Positions 53,236 to 60,911 of a DNA stretch of 64,000 nt are shown here, piece after piece. The stretch is from Affinundibacterium baiyunense (GTDB taxonomy: Bacteria > Pseudomonadota > Gammaproteobacteria > Burkholderiales > Burkholderiaceae_D): contig NZ_JAGSPM010000003.1 in assembly GCF_018139645.1 (NCBI RefSeq), forward strand, positions 1-64,000, in the 5' to 3' direction. Position 1 is the stretch's first letter. Every line of letters begins with the position of its first letter. The position numbers were made by a program, and so were the translations under genes. The notes under the pieces were generated by a model, which worked only from the letters and a program-made list of their open reading frames with translations, had not been told where the DNA came from and made no database searches.

Positions 53236-54132
53236 TTACACAAGCTCATCGCTGGCAAAAGCTTTCGCCTCGCTTTTCAACCAGGTTTCAAATGCCAGTA
53301 GCGCTGCACTTTTTTGCAGGTCTTTCGGTGTTACTAAATAATAGCTGTAATCAGAAGGAGCTATGACGTCGAATAAGCGCACTAAATTTCCCGCTGCAAT
53401 TTCGCCTGCAACTAAACTATGACGAGCAACTGCAATGCCCTGCCCTGCTTTGGCAGCAGTCAACATTAAATTACTATCACTATGATGCGTCTCGTGCTGA
53501 AAACTAGCGATATCGACACCAGCATACTGGCTCCAATTGAGCCATTCGCGACCATTTTCTACACATAAAATCCGAAAGCGATGTAATTGTTTCGGACTAC
53601 TTGGAAATCGTCCCGCATTAAAATCGGGGCTACAAACGGGATAGAGCTGATCGTCAAGCAATTTCTCGGCATCATAGTCTTCCCATTTTCCTAGCCCGAA
53701 ACGTATCGCGATATCGGTTTGTGTTTTGTCGAGATTCACCAAACCAATCGCTGCCTGAATATGAATCACCAAATCAGGATGGGTCGCTTGAAATTGTCCC
53801 AAACGCGGTAACAACCAAAATGTGGCAAACGACTGCAAAGTTGCCACTCGAATTGCCGGCATACGTTTTTCTGTTTTGACTTGTGCTAACGCACGTGTGA
53901 TTTGACGCAATGCAGGTTGAATTTGCTTGTGTAGCTGCAGACCTTCGGCAGTCAACTGCATCTGCCGACCTTTGCGCTCAAACAAAGAAACGCCCAAAGA
54001 CTTTTCCAGCAAACGCATTTGTTGGCTAATCGCGCTATGGGTAATGTGCAGCTCAGCCGCCGCCAAAGAATAACTTTTATGGCGCGCAGCTGCCTCGAAT
54101 GTAAGAAGCGAATTTAGGGAAGTAGGAAACAT
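53236..54132 (-). CDS. LysR family transcriptional regulator (GcvA-like)
   Basis: A 298-residue regulator. The N-terminal winged helix has FEAAARHKSYSLAAAELHITHSAISQQMRLLEKSLGVSLFERKGRQMQLT (about 10-60), the LysR signature. The effector domain follows (RVATLQSFATFWLLPRLGQF; DIAIRFGLGKWEDYDAE; CVENGREW), with similarity to the GcvA/AmpR subgroup. It is divergent from an EamA transporter gene, with a symmetric operator 8 bp before its start. It probably controls both itself and the transporter. Confidence 0.93.
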   Translation of the reverse strand: MFPTSLNSLLTFEAAARHKSYSLAAAELHITHSAISQQMRLLEKSLGVSLFERKGRQMQLTAEGLQLHKQIQPALRQITRALAQVKTEKRMPAIRVATLQSFATFWLLPRLGQFQATHPDLVIHIQAAIGLVNLDKTQTDIAIRFGLGKWEDYDAEKLLDDQLYPVCSPDFNAGRFPSSPKQLHRFRILCVENGREWLNWSQYAGVDIASFQHETHHSDSNLMLTAAKAGQGIAVARHSLVAGEIAAGNLVRLFDVIAPSDYSYYLVTPKDLQKSAALLAFETWLKSEAKAFASDELV

Positions 54133-54139
54133 CCCGTAT

Positions 54140-54156
54140 TGTTAGATTTTCTAACA
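54140..54156. promoter_or_regulatory. Perfect inverted-repeat LysR-type operator
   Basis: TGTTAGA-TTT-TCTAACA (54140-54156) is a perfect 7-bp palindrome with a 3-bp centre and contains the T-N11-A LysR pattern. It ends just before the lysR start on the other strand and lies about 125 bp before the EamA gene. Confidence 0.75.
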
Positions 54157-54280
54157 GAAGATGTCAATAAGTATCGTTCGCCTTTTTAACGAACCACAGT
54201 TAGCATGTTGCTCTGAACTTCGCTGCTTTGCTTACCTTTGCCAATCTCTACTTTATATTTACATTCGAAAAAGAACCCAC

Positions 54281-55177
54281 ATGTCCACATCGAATTTAAC
54301 TCGACTCGTATTACTAGCATTAATTTGGGGCACTAGCTTTATGCTGATGCGTATCGCCTCCCCCGTATTCGGCCCGATACTAACGACGTTTGGGCGAGCT
54401 AGTTTAGGCGCATTTGCGATCTACCTGTTTGCCCGCCAGCGTGGTGTCGAATTCCATTGGAAGAAAAATGCAAAGACCTACTTGGTAATCGGTTTGGGCA
54501 ACACGGCGATTCCATTTAGTTTATTCGCTTGGTCGGCACTGCATATCCCATCTGCGTACATGGCAACCATGAATTCACTGGCGCCAATTTTTACTGCGGT
54601 GTTTGGCTTCATTATGCTGGGCGAGCGTTTAAGTTGGTTACGCATTAGTGCATTCGTCTTAGGCTTATTTGGCGTTGCAGTTTTAGTTGGAATCGGCCCT
54701 GTCAGCGTCACGCCTTTAGTCATTGCTGGCGTGTTAGCGGGCATGGGAGCATCGATTAATTACGGCTTTGCAGCAACCTACACACGCATGTATGCCAAAG
54801 AAATTCCATCACTAGCCACCGCTGCGGGTAGCCAATTCGCTGCCGCGCTCGCATTACTGCCATTTGCGCTGCCATCGGTACCGCATGCGATCGAATATGG
54901 CACTAGCAGCGCACTGGTTTCTGTTGTGATTCTGGGGATCGTTTGTACAGGGATTGCCTATGCTTTGTTCTTTCATCTGATCTCAACTGAAGGTGCTAGC
55001 AAAGCAGTGACAGTCACTTTCTTAATCCCTGCGACGGCATCCATTTGGGCATGGTTGCTGCTCGATGAACCGATCACACCCGGGATTATCGCTGGTATCT
55101 TGATCGTCTTACTCGCTACCGCAATGTCATTGGGATTACTAAAAAAACTTCCCTTCTTAAAGCGCTGGTCACAGTAA
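54281..55177 (+). CDS. EamA (DMT) family transporter
   Basis: A 298-residue inner-membrane protein with ten helices in two EamA repeats. The ATG at 54281 (MSTSNLTRLVLLALIWGTSFMLMR) is chosen over an upstream ATG because the WGTSF motif of the first helix then sits correctly. Further features are MNSLAPIFTAVFGFIMLGERLSW and TFLIPATASIWAWLLLDEPITPG closing each repeat. Likely an exporter of metabolites or amino acids. It is probably regulated by the divergent LysR gene. Confidence 0.9.
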   Translation: MSTSNLTRLVLLALIWGTSFMLMRIASPVFGPILTTFGRASLGAFAIYLFARQRGVEFHWKKNAKTYLVIGLGNTAIPFSLFAWSALHIPSAYMATMNSLAPIFTAVFGFIMLGERLSWLRISAFVLGLFGVAVLVGIGPVSVTPLVIAGVLAGMGASINYGFAATYTRMYAKEIPSLATAAGSQFAAALALLPFALPSVPHAIEYGTSSALVSVVILGIVCTGIAYALFFHLISTEGASKAVTVTFLIPATASIWAWLLLDEPITPGIIAGILIVLLATAMSLGLLKKLPFLKRWSQ

Positions 55178-55312
55178 TCTTGCATGTAATAATATGCAAA
55201 CCAAAAATAGCTAAGGACTCAATCACAAAGCACTGACGAGGCAAATTTAACGACCGCCACATCGCTTGTACTTAAGTCCTAGTTTTAATGAAAATTTAAC
55301 GGAGACAACATT

Positions 55313-55720
55313 ATGAACATCACAGTCGAAACCATCATCGCCGCCCCCATCGCCAAAGTATGGACACTCTACAATGCGCCAGAACATATCAAAAATTGGA
55401 ATGCTGCATCCGATGATTGGCACACTACCGCCTCGACTGTCGACTTGCGCGAAGGCGGTCAGTTCTCGTCTCGTATGGAAGCAAAAGACGGCAGCATGGG
55501 ATTTGATTTTGCAGGTACCTTCACCAAAATCGTCGAGCATAAGTTGATTGAATATACATTCGGTGACCGCAAAGCGACGATTCAATTTGCAGACTCCGAA
55601 GATGGCGTCAAACTCGATATTACGTTTGAAGCGGAAACCACTTACTCGCCAGAACAGCAACAGCAAGGCTGGCAAGCGATTTTGAATAATTTCAAGCGCT
55701 ATGTGGAATCCTTGAACTAA
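55313..55720 (+). CDS. SRPBCC/AHSA1 family protein
   Basis: A 135-residue START-like protein. It reads ITVETIIAAPIAKVWTLYNAPEHIKNWNAASDDWHT, DLREGGQFSSRMEAKDGSMGFDFAGTFTKI and ends GWQAILNNFKRYVESLN. ACGGAGA supports the start. AHSA1-like ligand or chaperone function is not determined. It is followed by a DUF1272 gene and then by a fragment of a second copy of this gene's 3' end. Confidence 0.9.
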   Translation: MNITVETIIAAPIAKVWTLYNAPEHIKNWNAASDDWHTTASTVDLREGGQFSSRMEAKDGSMGFDFAGTFTKIVEHKLIEYTFGDRKATIQFADSEDGVKLDITFEAETTYSPEQQQQGWQAILNNFKRYVESLN

Positions 55721-55761
55721 TTCGTTGAACCAATCCTTAACCTTTATGGACGAGAAACTTC

Positions 55762-56070
55762 ATGCTTGAACTTAGACCAAGCTGTGAGCACTGCAACAAA
55801 TTATTACCACCCGAGTCACTTGAGGCGCGCATCTGTACTTATGAATGCACGTTCTGCGCCACGTGTGTCGACACAATCTTAATCAATGTCTGTCCTAATT
55901 GTGGTGGAGGTTTTGTGCACAGGCCAATCAGACCATCGAAAAATTGGAAAGGCGACAATTATCTTGGCAAGTACCCAGCGAGCACCGTGGTCAAACACCG
56001 GCCTATCGATCTTGAAACCCATGCACGATTTGCAGCCGATATCAAATCAATACCGCCAGAGAAGCGCTAA
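55762..56070 (+). CDS. DUF1272 family cysteine-rich protein
   Basis: A 102-residue protein with a likely zinc site. Pairs of cysteines are CEHC, CTYECTFCATC and CPNC within the first 55 residues, matching DUF1272 (about 60-residue core, MLELRPSCEHCNKLLPPES). The C-terminal extension (NYLGKYPASTVVKHRPIDLETHARF) is longer than the core family. Function is unknown. It probably shares an operon with the SRPBCC gene upstream. Its stop overlaps the start of a short SRPBCC remnant (TAATG). Confidence 0.85.
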   Translation: MLELRPSCEHCNKLLPPESLEARICTYECTFCATCVDTILINVCPNCGGGFVHRPIRPSKNWKGDNYLGKYPASTVVKHRPIDLETHARFAADIKSIPPEKR

Positions 56071-56141
56071 TGAAACTGCAACAACAAGTCTGGCAGACCA
56101 TTTTGAATTGCTTCAAACCTTATGTGGAAACAGCGGATTAA
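56070..56141 (+). pseudogene. Remnant of a duplicated SRPBCC gene 3' end
   Basis: A 23-codon frame reading MKLQQQVWQTILNCFKPYVE before TAD-stop. It aligns with the last 22 residues of the SRPBCC protein ending at 55720 (QQGWQAILNNFKRYVESLN), and the DNA aligns too. The ATG overlaps the DUF1272 stop. It looks like what is left of a tandem SRPBCC copy whose front was deleted; whether the peptide is made is unknown. Confidence 0.65.
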
Positions 56142-56155
56142 AACAATCCGCTTTT
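56132..56155 (+). terminator. Terminator at the end of the SRPBCC-DUF1272 unit
   Basis: AGCGGATT (56132-56139) and AATCCGCT (56145-56152) form an 8-bp stem followed by TTTT. It overlaps the stop codon of the SRPBCC remnant and faces the converging BlaR1-like gene. Confidence 0.75.
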
Positions 56156-56159
56156 CACC

Positions 56160-57572
56160 TCACTCAGCCGATTGCAAATCTGGTTTGGCATCAAAGGCGG
56201 CCACTGAACTTAACACTTCTAAACAAGTCACATCGACCATATTGACGCTATAAAGCGCAGTTGGATTTTTTAGTCGAACATCACGAAATACCGCTGGGCA
56301 TTGCTGCTGTAATACTTTGAGTGCTTCGCTAAACTGTACTTTCGTAAATTTCATACCAAATCGTTCTTCGATATCGGCAAAGATTGCTGGAATATCTGTA
56401 CAAGCTAAATTAGAAAAACTCAGAGTAATAGGCTGTTCAGGTTGTCGCAATTGAATTTGCTTTGTACTGCCAGGACATGCTTGTTCCGCCTGCTTTAGCA
56501 CGCTGTTGATCGGCAAATTCTTTACACTTAGATTGAAGGTGCCACGCTTATCTAATTGCATCCAAGCAAAGGCGGCGGTACTCATGCCCATACTGAAAAG
56601 CACGATCATGCTCATCAATTTCTTCGCATTACTCGTATGTGTTTTTGGACTCGGAAATAATCTTTGTATTCTGTGCTTCAACATGTTTTTTCTCCCGATA
56701 AGAGATGTGGTGGTGGATAAGAAATGCGTATGCATTTCTGCGTAGTGATGCAAAGTTTGTGCATACAACAAAGGGTTTTGACAAACACGGACTGCCAAAT
56801 CATCACAAGCATTTTCGCGCTCTTGATCTAACTTCATATTCATCCACAACATACATGGATTGAAAAAATAAGCCGCTTTAGTAAGACTCTGCAAGTACGC
56901 CGCCAGCACATCGTGACGGCGAATGTGCGCGAGTTCATGCAATACAATCACTTCAATTTGTTGCGGACTCATCCCCAACATTAAGCTCGCGGGCAATAAA
57001 ATGACTGGTTTCATGTAGCCAATTACACATGGCACATGAATCTTGCTTGAAAGCAGAAAAGTGAGTTTTTTATGAATACCGAGTTGCCGAGCTAAAGCAT
57101 AGAATTTCTCCTCCCACTCTTTGCTGAATGCATCGGTTCCTTGCTTGGCCAGATTTCTACCTAGTGCCCAAGCATAAATCGCGAAACCACTAATCGCCGC
57201 AAATCCAAGACACCAACTCAAAACTAACAGTGATAAATGTTGATTCACCACTAGACTAACATTCGCAAAAAAGTCGGACTCGCCATTGAGCGGAATGATG
57301 GATGTCACGCCACCTTGCTCACTAAAACGCACCATCAATACACTTTTTTGAAAATACGAAAAAAAGGTGGTGATACTCCATCCCCACCCTAGCCCCATGC
57401 CAAGCGTGATGATGTTATGGCGTAATGCGGCTTGATTGCTACGAGTAAACGCGATGCAGATCATGACGCCAATGGCGAGCAAAGCGGCTTGCCAAAGTGA
57501 ATGCACTAAAGTCCATGCGAGTGCATGCAAGACATCAATGCCGAAGATATCTACCAGTTCAACTAGCTTCAT
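56160..57572 (-). CDS. BlaR1/MecR1-type M56 family peptidase with C-terminal STN-like domain
   Basis: A 470-residue membrane metalloprotease. N-terminal helices (about 16-40, 52-72, 113-135) precede the zinc site: HELAH (212-216) and the ERENACDD motif (Glu about 251-253), then a helix at about 318-340. Beyond it a periplasmic region of about 130 residues resembles the secretin/TonB short N-terminal (STN) fold: FNLSVKNLPINSVLKQAEQAC and LTLSFSNLACTDIPAIFADIEERFGMKF-type repeats. There is no penicillin-binding transpeptidase domain as in true BlaR1. The start overlaps the BlaI-like stop (ATGA). Confidence 0.88.
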   Translation of the reverse strand: MKLVELVDIFGIDVLHALAWTLVHSLWQAALLAIGVMICIAFTRSNQAALRHNIITLGMGLGWGWSITTFFSYFQKSVLMVRFSEQGGVTSIIPLNGESDFFANVSLVVNQHLSLLVLSWCLGFAAISGFAIYAWALGRNLAKQGTDAFSKEWEEKFYALARQLGIHKKLTFLLSSKIHVPCVIGYMKPVILLPASLMLGMSPQQIEVIVLHELAHIRRHDVLAAYLQSLTKAAYFFNPCMLWMNMKLDQERENACDDLAVRVCQNPLLYAQTLHHYAEMHTHFLSTTTSLIGRKNMLKHRIQRLFPSPKTHTSNAKKLMSMIVLFSMGMSTAAFAWMQLDKRGTFNLSVKNLPINSVLKQAEQACPGSTKQIQLRQPEQPITLSFSNLACTDIPAIFADIEERFGMKFTKVQFSEALKVLQQQCPAVFRDVRLKNPTALYSVNMVDVTCLEVLSSVAAFDAKPDLQSAE

Positions 57573-57940
57573 TTATCAGCTTCCATCTTTTTTAGAAATG
57601 CTTTGATTTCTGCTAGTTCTTCCTTGGTCGCTTTTTTATCTTCAAACAAACGCATAACCATGCTCGATTTAGATCCACCAAACGCAGTTTGTAATAAACG
57701 ATCGACCAGCGTAATTTGCGTCTCATGCTGTTGCTCTAAGGGGAAGTAGATATGACTCTTGCCATCTTTTTTACGCCCTAACAAACCTTTCTGCTCCATG
57801 ATTTGCATGGTTTTTAGCGTCGTGGTGTAACCGACTGGTCGCAATTTACATAGCTCATCATTGACTGCCTGAATCTTGCTTTCACCCAGTCGCCACAAGA
57901 TCGCCAAAATTTCTAATTCAGATGCAGTCGGAGTTGCCAT
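57569..57940 (-). CDS. BlaI/MecI family transcriptional repressor
   Basis: A 123-residue winged-helix repressor. Features are TASELEILAILWRLGESKIQAVNDEL, VGYTTTLKTMQIMEQKGLLGRKKDGKSHIYFP (recognition helix and wing) and a C-terminal dimerisation helix region with FGGSKSSMVMRLFEDK. BlaI-type repressors are cleaved after signal from the M56 partner. The stop overlaps the M56 gene start by 4 nt. Two symmetric TACGAA...TTCGTA operators lie upstream (58048-58097), suggesting autoregulation. Confidence 0.95.
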   Translation of the reverse strand: MATPTASELEILAILWRLGESKIQAVNDELCKLRPVGYTTTLKTMQIMEQKGLLGRKKDGKSHIYFPLEQQHETQITLVDRLLQTAFGGSKSSMVMRLFEDKKATKEELAEIKAFLKKMEADK

Positions 57941-57965
57941 CGTTTATTTCCTATATTTTTTTGAA

Positions 57966-58008
57966 AGCGAACTTGTTGAGCCTAATTTCGAATCCAACTA
58001 AGTTCGCT
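57966..58008 (-). promoter_or_regulatory. Hairpin in the blaI-like leader
   Basis: AGCGAACTTGTTG (57966-57978) pairs with CAAC-T-AAGTTCGCT (57995-58008) through 13 bp with one bulged T. It is between the operators and the start codon, about 26 nt from the ATG, with no poly-T after it, so it is probably not a terminator. Confidence 0.55.
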
Positions 58009-58047
58009 CAAGCTGGTAAGCGACATAATGCCTTACAAATACCTAAT

Positions 58048-58097
58048 CTACGAAATAATTCGTAGGTTTTCATCACTATATACGAAGAGTTTCGTAG
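58048..58097. promoter_or_regulatory. Tandem BlaI-type operators
   Basis: CTACGAA-ATAA-TTCGTAG (58048-58065) is perfect. ATACGAA-GAGT-TTCGTAG (58080-58097) has one mismatched end. Their centres are 32 bp apart, about three helical turns. On the minus strand a possible TATAGT -10 lies between them, so a bound repressor would cover the promoter. Confidence 0.8.
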
Positions 58098-58338
58098 ATT
58101 TAAATAAGAATGTTGTTTTTTGCATTAATTATTCATCTCAAATCAAGATCAATGAAAAACCCAAACCAAGTCAAAAGCCGAATTGATAGAGAAACACCTC
58201 GCAACTCTGCCCTTCGCTTCTTTCAAGAAACCAGATAATTCTGTCATTGGCGAACACTTTTAGCGCCAACTGGCATTCACTACTGCGGGTTCTGATGTAT
58301 CGGCAGTGCGATCTCAATCTTTTGATGGAAGGAAGACC

Positions 58339-59277
58339 ATGTTAGTCGAACGCGAAGCAGAGAGTTGCTATCTCGGGCAGTTTATTCCCCTGCAATATCA
58401 TCACAATATGTTGATGGATGCGAATCGTATGGATAATTTTAAGGCAGCGATTCAGCGCCATGTGTTTGAAGGTGCGCGCGTGCTCGAACTCGGTGGCGGT
58501 ACCGGGGTCTTGTCGTGGTTTGCCGCGCAATCTGCGTCCAAGGTGTATTGCGTCGAGTTTAATCCAGATATGGTTGTTGAAGCGCGTCGATTATTGTCGA
58601 TGAATCAGCATGGTGATCGTGTTGAAGTCATTCACGCTGATGCGTTTGAATACTTGCCGCCAGAGCCGGTTGATTTTGTTATCTGCGAAATGATCCACGT
58701 CGCGATGCTGCGGGAAAAACAAGTCGAAGTAATCGAAAATTTTAAACGTCGCTATGCCGATAAATTCCCTGGTATCAAAATGCCGGTATTTATTCCAGAA
58801 GCGATCTTAATGGCGGTGCAGCCGCTACAACAACGCTATGATTTCTCAGGCTTTCAAGCGCCAATTATTCAATTCCAATTGGGTGGCGTATTCACCGCCG
58901 ATACGTTAGAGTTAGGTCAACCTGCTCTATATAAAATCATCGACTTTTGCGAAACCAATGATTTATGGGTGCGTTGGGAAGGAGACATCTTAATTGAGCA
59001 AAGTGGCAAACTCAGTGCTTTGCGATTCATTACCAAGAACGTACTGGCTGTCGTCATGGAAACCAATTCAACCATCGACTGGCTCAATCACTACATGGCA
59101 CTGCCTTTAGCCAATCCTATCGATGTGGTAGCTGGCGATGTGATCCGCGTAAGTTTTCAATATCGCACCGGCGGTTCTATCGATTCCTTGCAAAACAATA
59201 TTAAAGTGAGTGTGCTGTCGAAACTGCAGCAAGAGCAAGTACAAACACAAGCGCAAGTTAGCTTGGTTGAAGCGTAA
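58339..59277 (+). CDS. SAM-dependent methyltransferase (PRMT-like)
   Basis: A 312-residue protein starting at ATG 58339, supported by GGAAGGAAG; a GTG-initiated upstream frame of 11 codons is also open. The Rossmann methyltransferase domain has ARVLELGGGTGVLSWFAAQSASKVYCVEFNPDMV (motif I and post-I), EVIHADAFEYLPPEPVDFVICEMIHVAML (motifs II-III). The CEMIH part resembles the double-E arm of protein arginine methyltransferases (SEMxxxxL). The C-terminal half is beta-rich, as in PRMT barrels. Substrate unknown. It is monocistronic. Confidence 0.82.
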   Translation: MLVEREAESCYLGQFIPLQYHHNMLMDANRMDNFKAAIQRHVFEGARVLELGGGTGVLSWFAAQSASKVYCVEFNPDMVVEARRLLSMNQHGDRVEVIHADAFEYLPPEPVDFVICEMIHVAMLREKQVEVIENFKRRYADKFPGIKMPVFIPEAILMAVQPLQQRYDFSGFQAPIIQFQLGGVFTADTLELGQPALYKIIDFCETNDLWVRWEGDILIEQSGKLSALRFITKNVLAVVMETNSTIDWLNHYMALPLANPIDVVAGDVIRVSFQYRTGGSIDSLQNNIKVSVLSKLQQEQVQTQAQVSLVEA

Positions 59278-59587
59278 GCCGCAGGCTTAGTTGAACCAAA
59301 TAGCATTTTAGCCAGATCAGATACATCCTTCTCGCCATTCGCGCGGAGGGATGTAATTCCCCCCGCACACGCTACAAGCTTATTAAACACCCGATCTCGC
59401 AAACAAAATCGTCAGTTTTTTGCACCCAAATACAGCATAAAAATACAGTTTTATCTATTTAAAAAATTGCACAAAAATACGCTGTGCAGTGTTGTGTCGT
59501 TTCAGTATAATCATCGGCTTGTGTTTCGTAATTGACTTACCAAATACGTATTCAACATCAGCTAATATTTTTAAATAAATTTCTAAA
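59278..59587. other. Intergenic region after the methyltransferase gene
   Basis: About 310 bp without a gene. A possible imperfect stem (ACATCCTTC 59323-59331 with GAGGGATGT 59346-59354) is the only structure seen; the TATAAT-like word near 59505 may be the -10 of the next gene. Confidence 0.4.
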
Positions 59588-60202
59588 ATGATAAAACTAC
59601 TTCAACTCGTTTTTTTCTCTTTGTTGATTGTTAGCAGCTTGTCCGCACAGGCACAAATGCGCAAATGCGTTACGGCAGATGGCAAGTCTATCTATACAGA
59701 TGCGCCATGTGCCAGCAAAGTCGATGGCAAATCAACCGAGATCAAAGAAACCGAAGCGATCAAGCGAGCTTCTAATTTGAACGGTCAATTGAGCTTAGAA
59801 AAAAGTTGCTGGGTTTTATCACACCGTAATTCTCAATGCTATCGCGCTGCCAACTTAGAGCTAGAAACGGTTTTCAAAGAAAACTGCACTTTACCGATCA
59901 ACGAATTTGAACGCACCCAAGAGCAAATCGAAGACAAAAAAAGAAACACTGGACGCTACTATGATCGCTACGGTCGCTATGAAAAAAACACCAAGCAAAC
60001 AGAAGCAGATGATCTTGAATATGCCAATCGACATGTGAGAAAAAGTCGTGCAGTTTTGCAATGTGAGTCGATAGAAAAAGACATGTGGGATTTTTTAAAG
60101 CGTCACTTTAGCCATAAAATTTCTCCGCAAGACACCAAAACAATTAATCATAAGTTAAAAATATTGCCTACGCGTGAAGAAAAATCTTGGCGAGAGTATT
60201 GA
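59588..60202 (+). CDS. DUF4124 domain exported protein
   Basis: A 204-residue exported protein (signal LVFFSLLIVSSLSAQAQ). The mature N-terminus matches DUF4124: MRKCVTADGKSIYTDAPCASK. The rest is charged and helical (EQIEDKKRNTGRYYDRYGRYEKN), with cysteines at CWVLSHRNSQC and KENC that may form disulfides. DUF4124 proteins are common in Betaproteobacteria and have no known function. A terminator follows. Confidence 0.85.
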   Translation: MIKLLQLVFFSLLIVSSLSAQAQMRKCVTADGKSIYTDAPCASKVDGKSTEIKETEAIKRASNLNGQLSLEKSCWVLSHRNSQCYRAANLELETVFKENCTLPINEFERTQEQIEDKKRNTGRYYDRYGRYEKNTKQTEADDLEYANRHVRKSRAVLQCESIEKDMWDFLKRHFSHKISPQDTKTINHKLKILPTREEKSWREY

Positions 60203-60272
60203 AGCTAAAATACGCTCAACATAATCTGATGAGCACAAAAAAATAGTTTGCAAGAAGTTAGTAAAATTATCG

Positions 60273-60301
60273 TGCGCCAGCTGAGTCTGGCGCATTGTTT
60301 T
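60273..60301 (+). terminator. Rho-independent terminator after the DUF4124 gene
   Basis: TGCGCCAG (60273-60280) and CTGGCGCA (60287-60294) form an 8-bp stem with loop CTGAGT, then TTGTTTT. Confidence 0.85.
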
Positions 60302-60340
60302 AAGTAGACCACCACATCAACTCTGCACGGAATAAGCACC

Positions 60341-60796
60341 ATGACACGCATTATCATCATTCTTCTATGTGCCCTCGGCATCGCCTATTACACAGTGCAA
60401 ATCTACACATTAAAAGACAATATTTCGCTGACAGGTTCTGCCCCCAAATCTACGGCAACGAATACAGCAGAGGCAACTAAACCAGCGACAGCGCCATCTA
60501 AGCCATCAGCAAACGAACCAGCTCAAGCAACTGAGCAAGCAAAAAAAATGCAATTTGAATTTGTGATGGATTCGACTGATATCAAATTAATCGAAGGCTG
60601 CCGCCAACTTTTTTTAGATAACGACAAACTTCAATTACAAATCGATCCTAAGCAAAGTAATAAAGCCATCTTAAGAGCGCAACGAGATTTTGATAGTAAA
60701 GACTTGGAAGACACATTGGCATTTAGAAGAAAGCTACGCGACACCGGCTGTTTGCAAAAAGATTCTGATGTGTTTGCGATCAAGGTTATTCAATAA
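60341..60796 (+). CDS. Membrane-anchored protein of unknown function
   Basis: A 151-residue protein with one N-terminal membrane helix (IIIILLCALGIAYYTVQIY) followed by a low-complexity Ala/Thr/Pro/Lys linker (about 38-68). A small domain (70-151) has charged helices (IKLIEGCRQLFLDNDKL, LEDTLAFRRKLRDTGCL) and two cysteines that could pair. I recognise no family. It lies between two terminators, so it is monocistronic. Confidence 0.6.
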   Translation: MTRIIIILLCALGIAYYTVQIYTLKDNISLTGSAPKSTATNTAEATKPATAPSKPSANEPAQATEQAKKMQFEFVMDSTDIKLIEGCRQLFLDNDKLQLQIDPKQSNKAILRAQRDFDSKDLEDTLAFRRKLRDTGCLQKDSDVFAIKVIQ

Positions 60797-60828
60797 GTAC
60801 ATTCCAAAAACCCACGCAGCCTAAATGC

Positions 60829-60864
60829 AAATCGCCTTAGTGTTAATCCACTAAGGCGATTTTC
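60829..60864. terminator. Bidirectional terminator between converging genes
   Basis: AAATCGCCTTAGTG (60829-60842) and CACTAAGGCGATTT (60849-60862) are perfect 14-bp arms around a 6-nt loop, followed by a T-rich tail. Confidence 0.93.
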
Positions 60865-60911
60865 TTTCATCTTATTTAAAGTTGATACTTCAGCTGATAT
60901 TTCAGTTAGTA

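Larger units (their letters stand above)
57941..58338. other. Regulatory region upstream of the BlaI-like gene
   Basis: About 400 bp between the divergent BlaI and methyltransferase genes. It contains a leader hairpin (57966-58008) and tandem operators (58048-58097), both listed separately. The remaining 240 bp (58098-58338) are AT-rich with no gene. Confidence 0.6.

Noticed and set aside
56160..57940. Beta-lactam resistance locus
   Set aside because: The BlaI/M56 pair is present, but there is no beta-lactamase or PBP2a gene, and the M56 protein lacks the penicillin-binding sensor domain.
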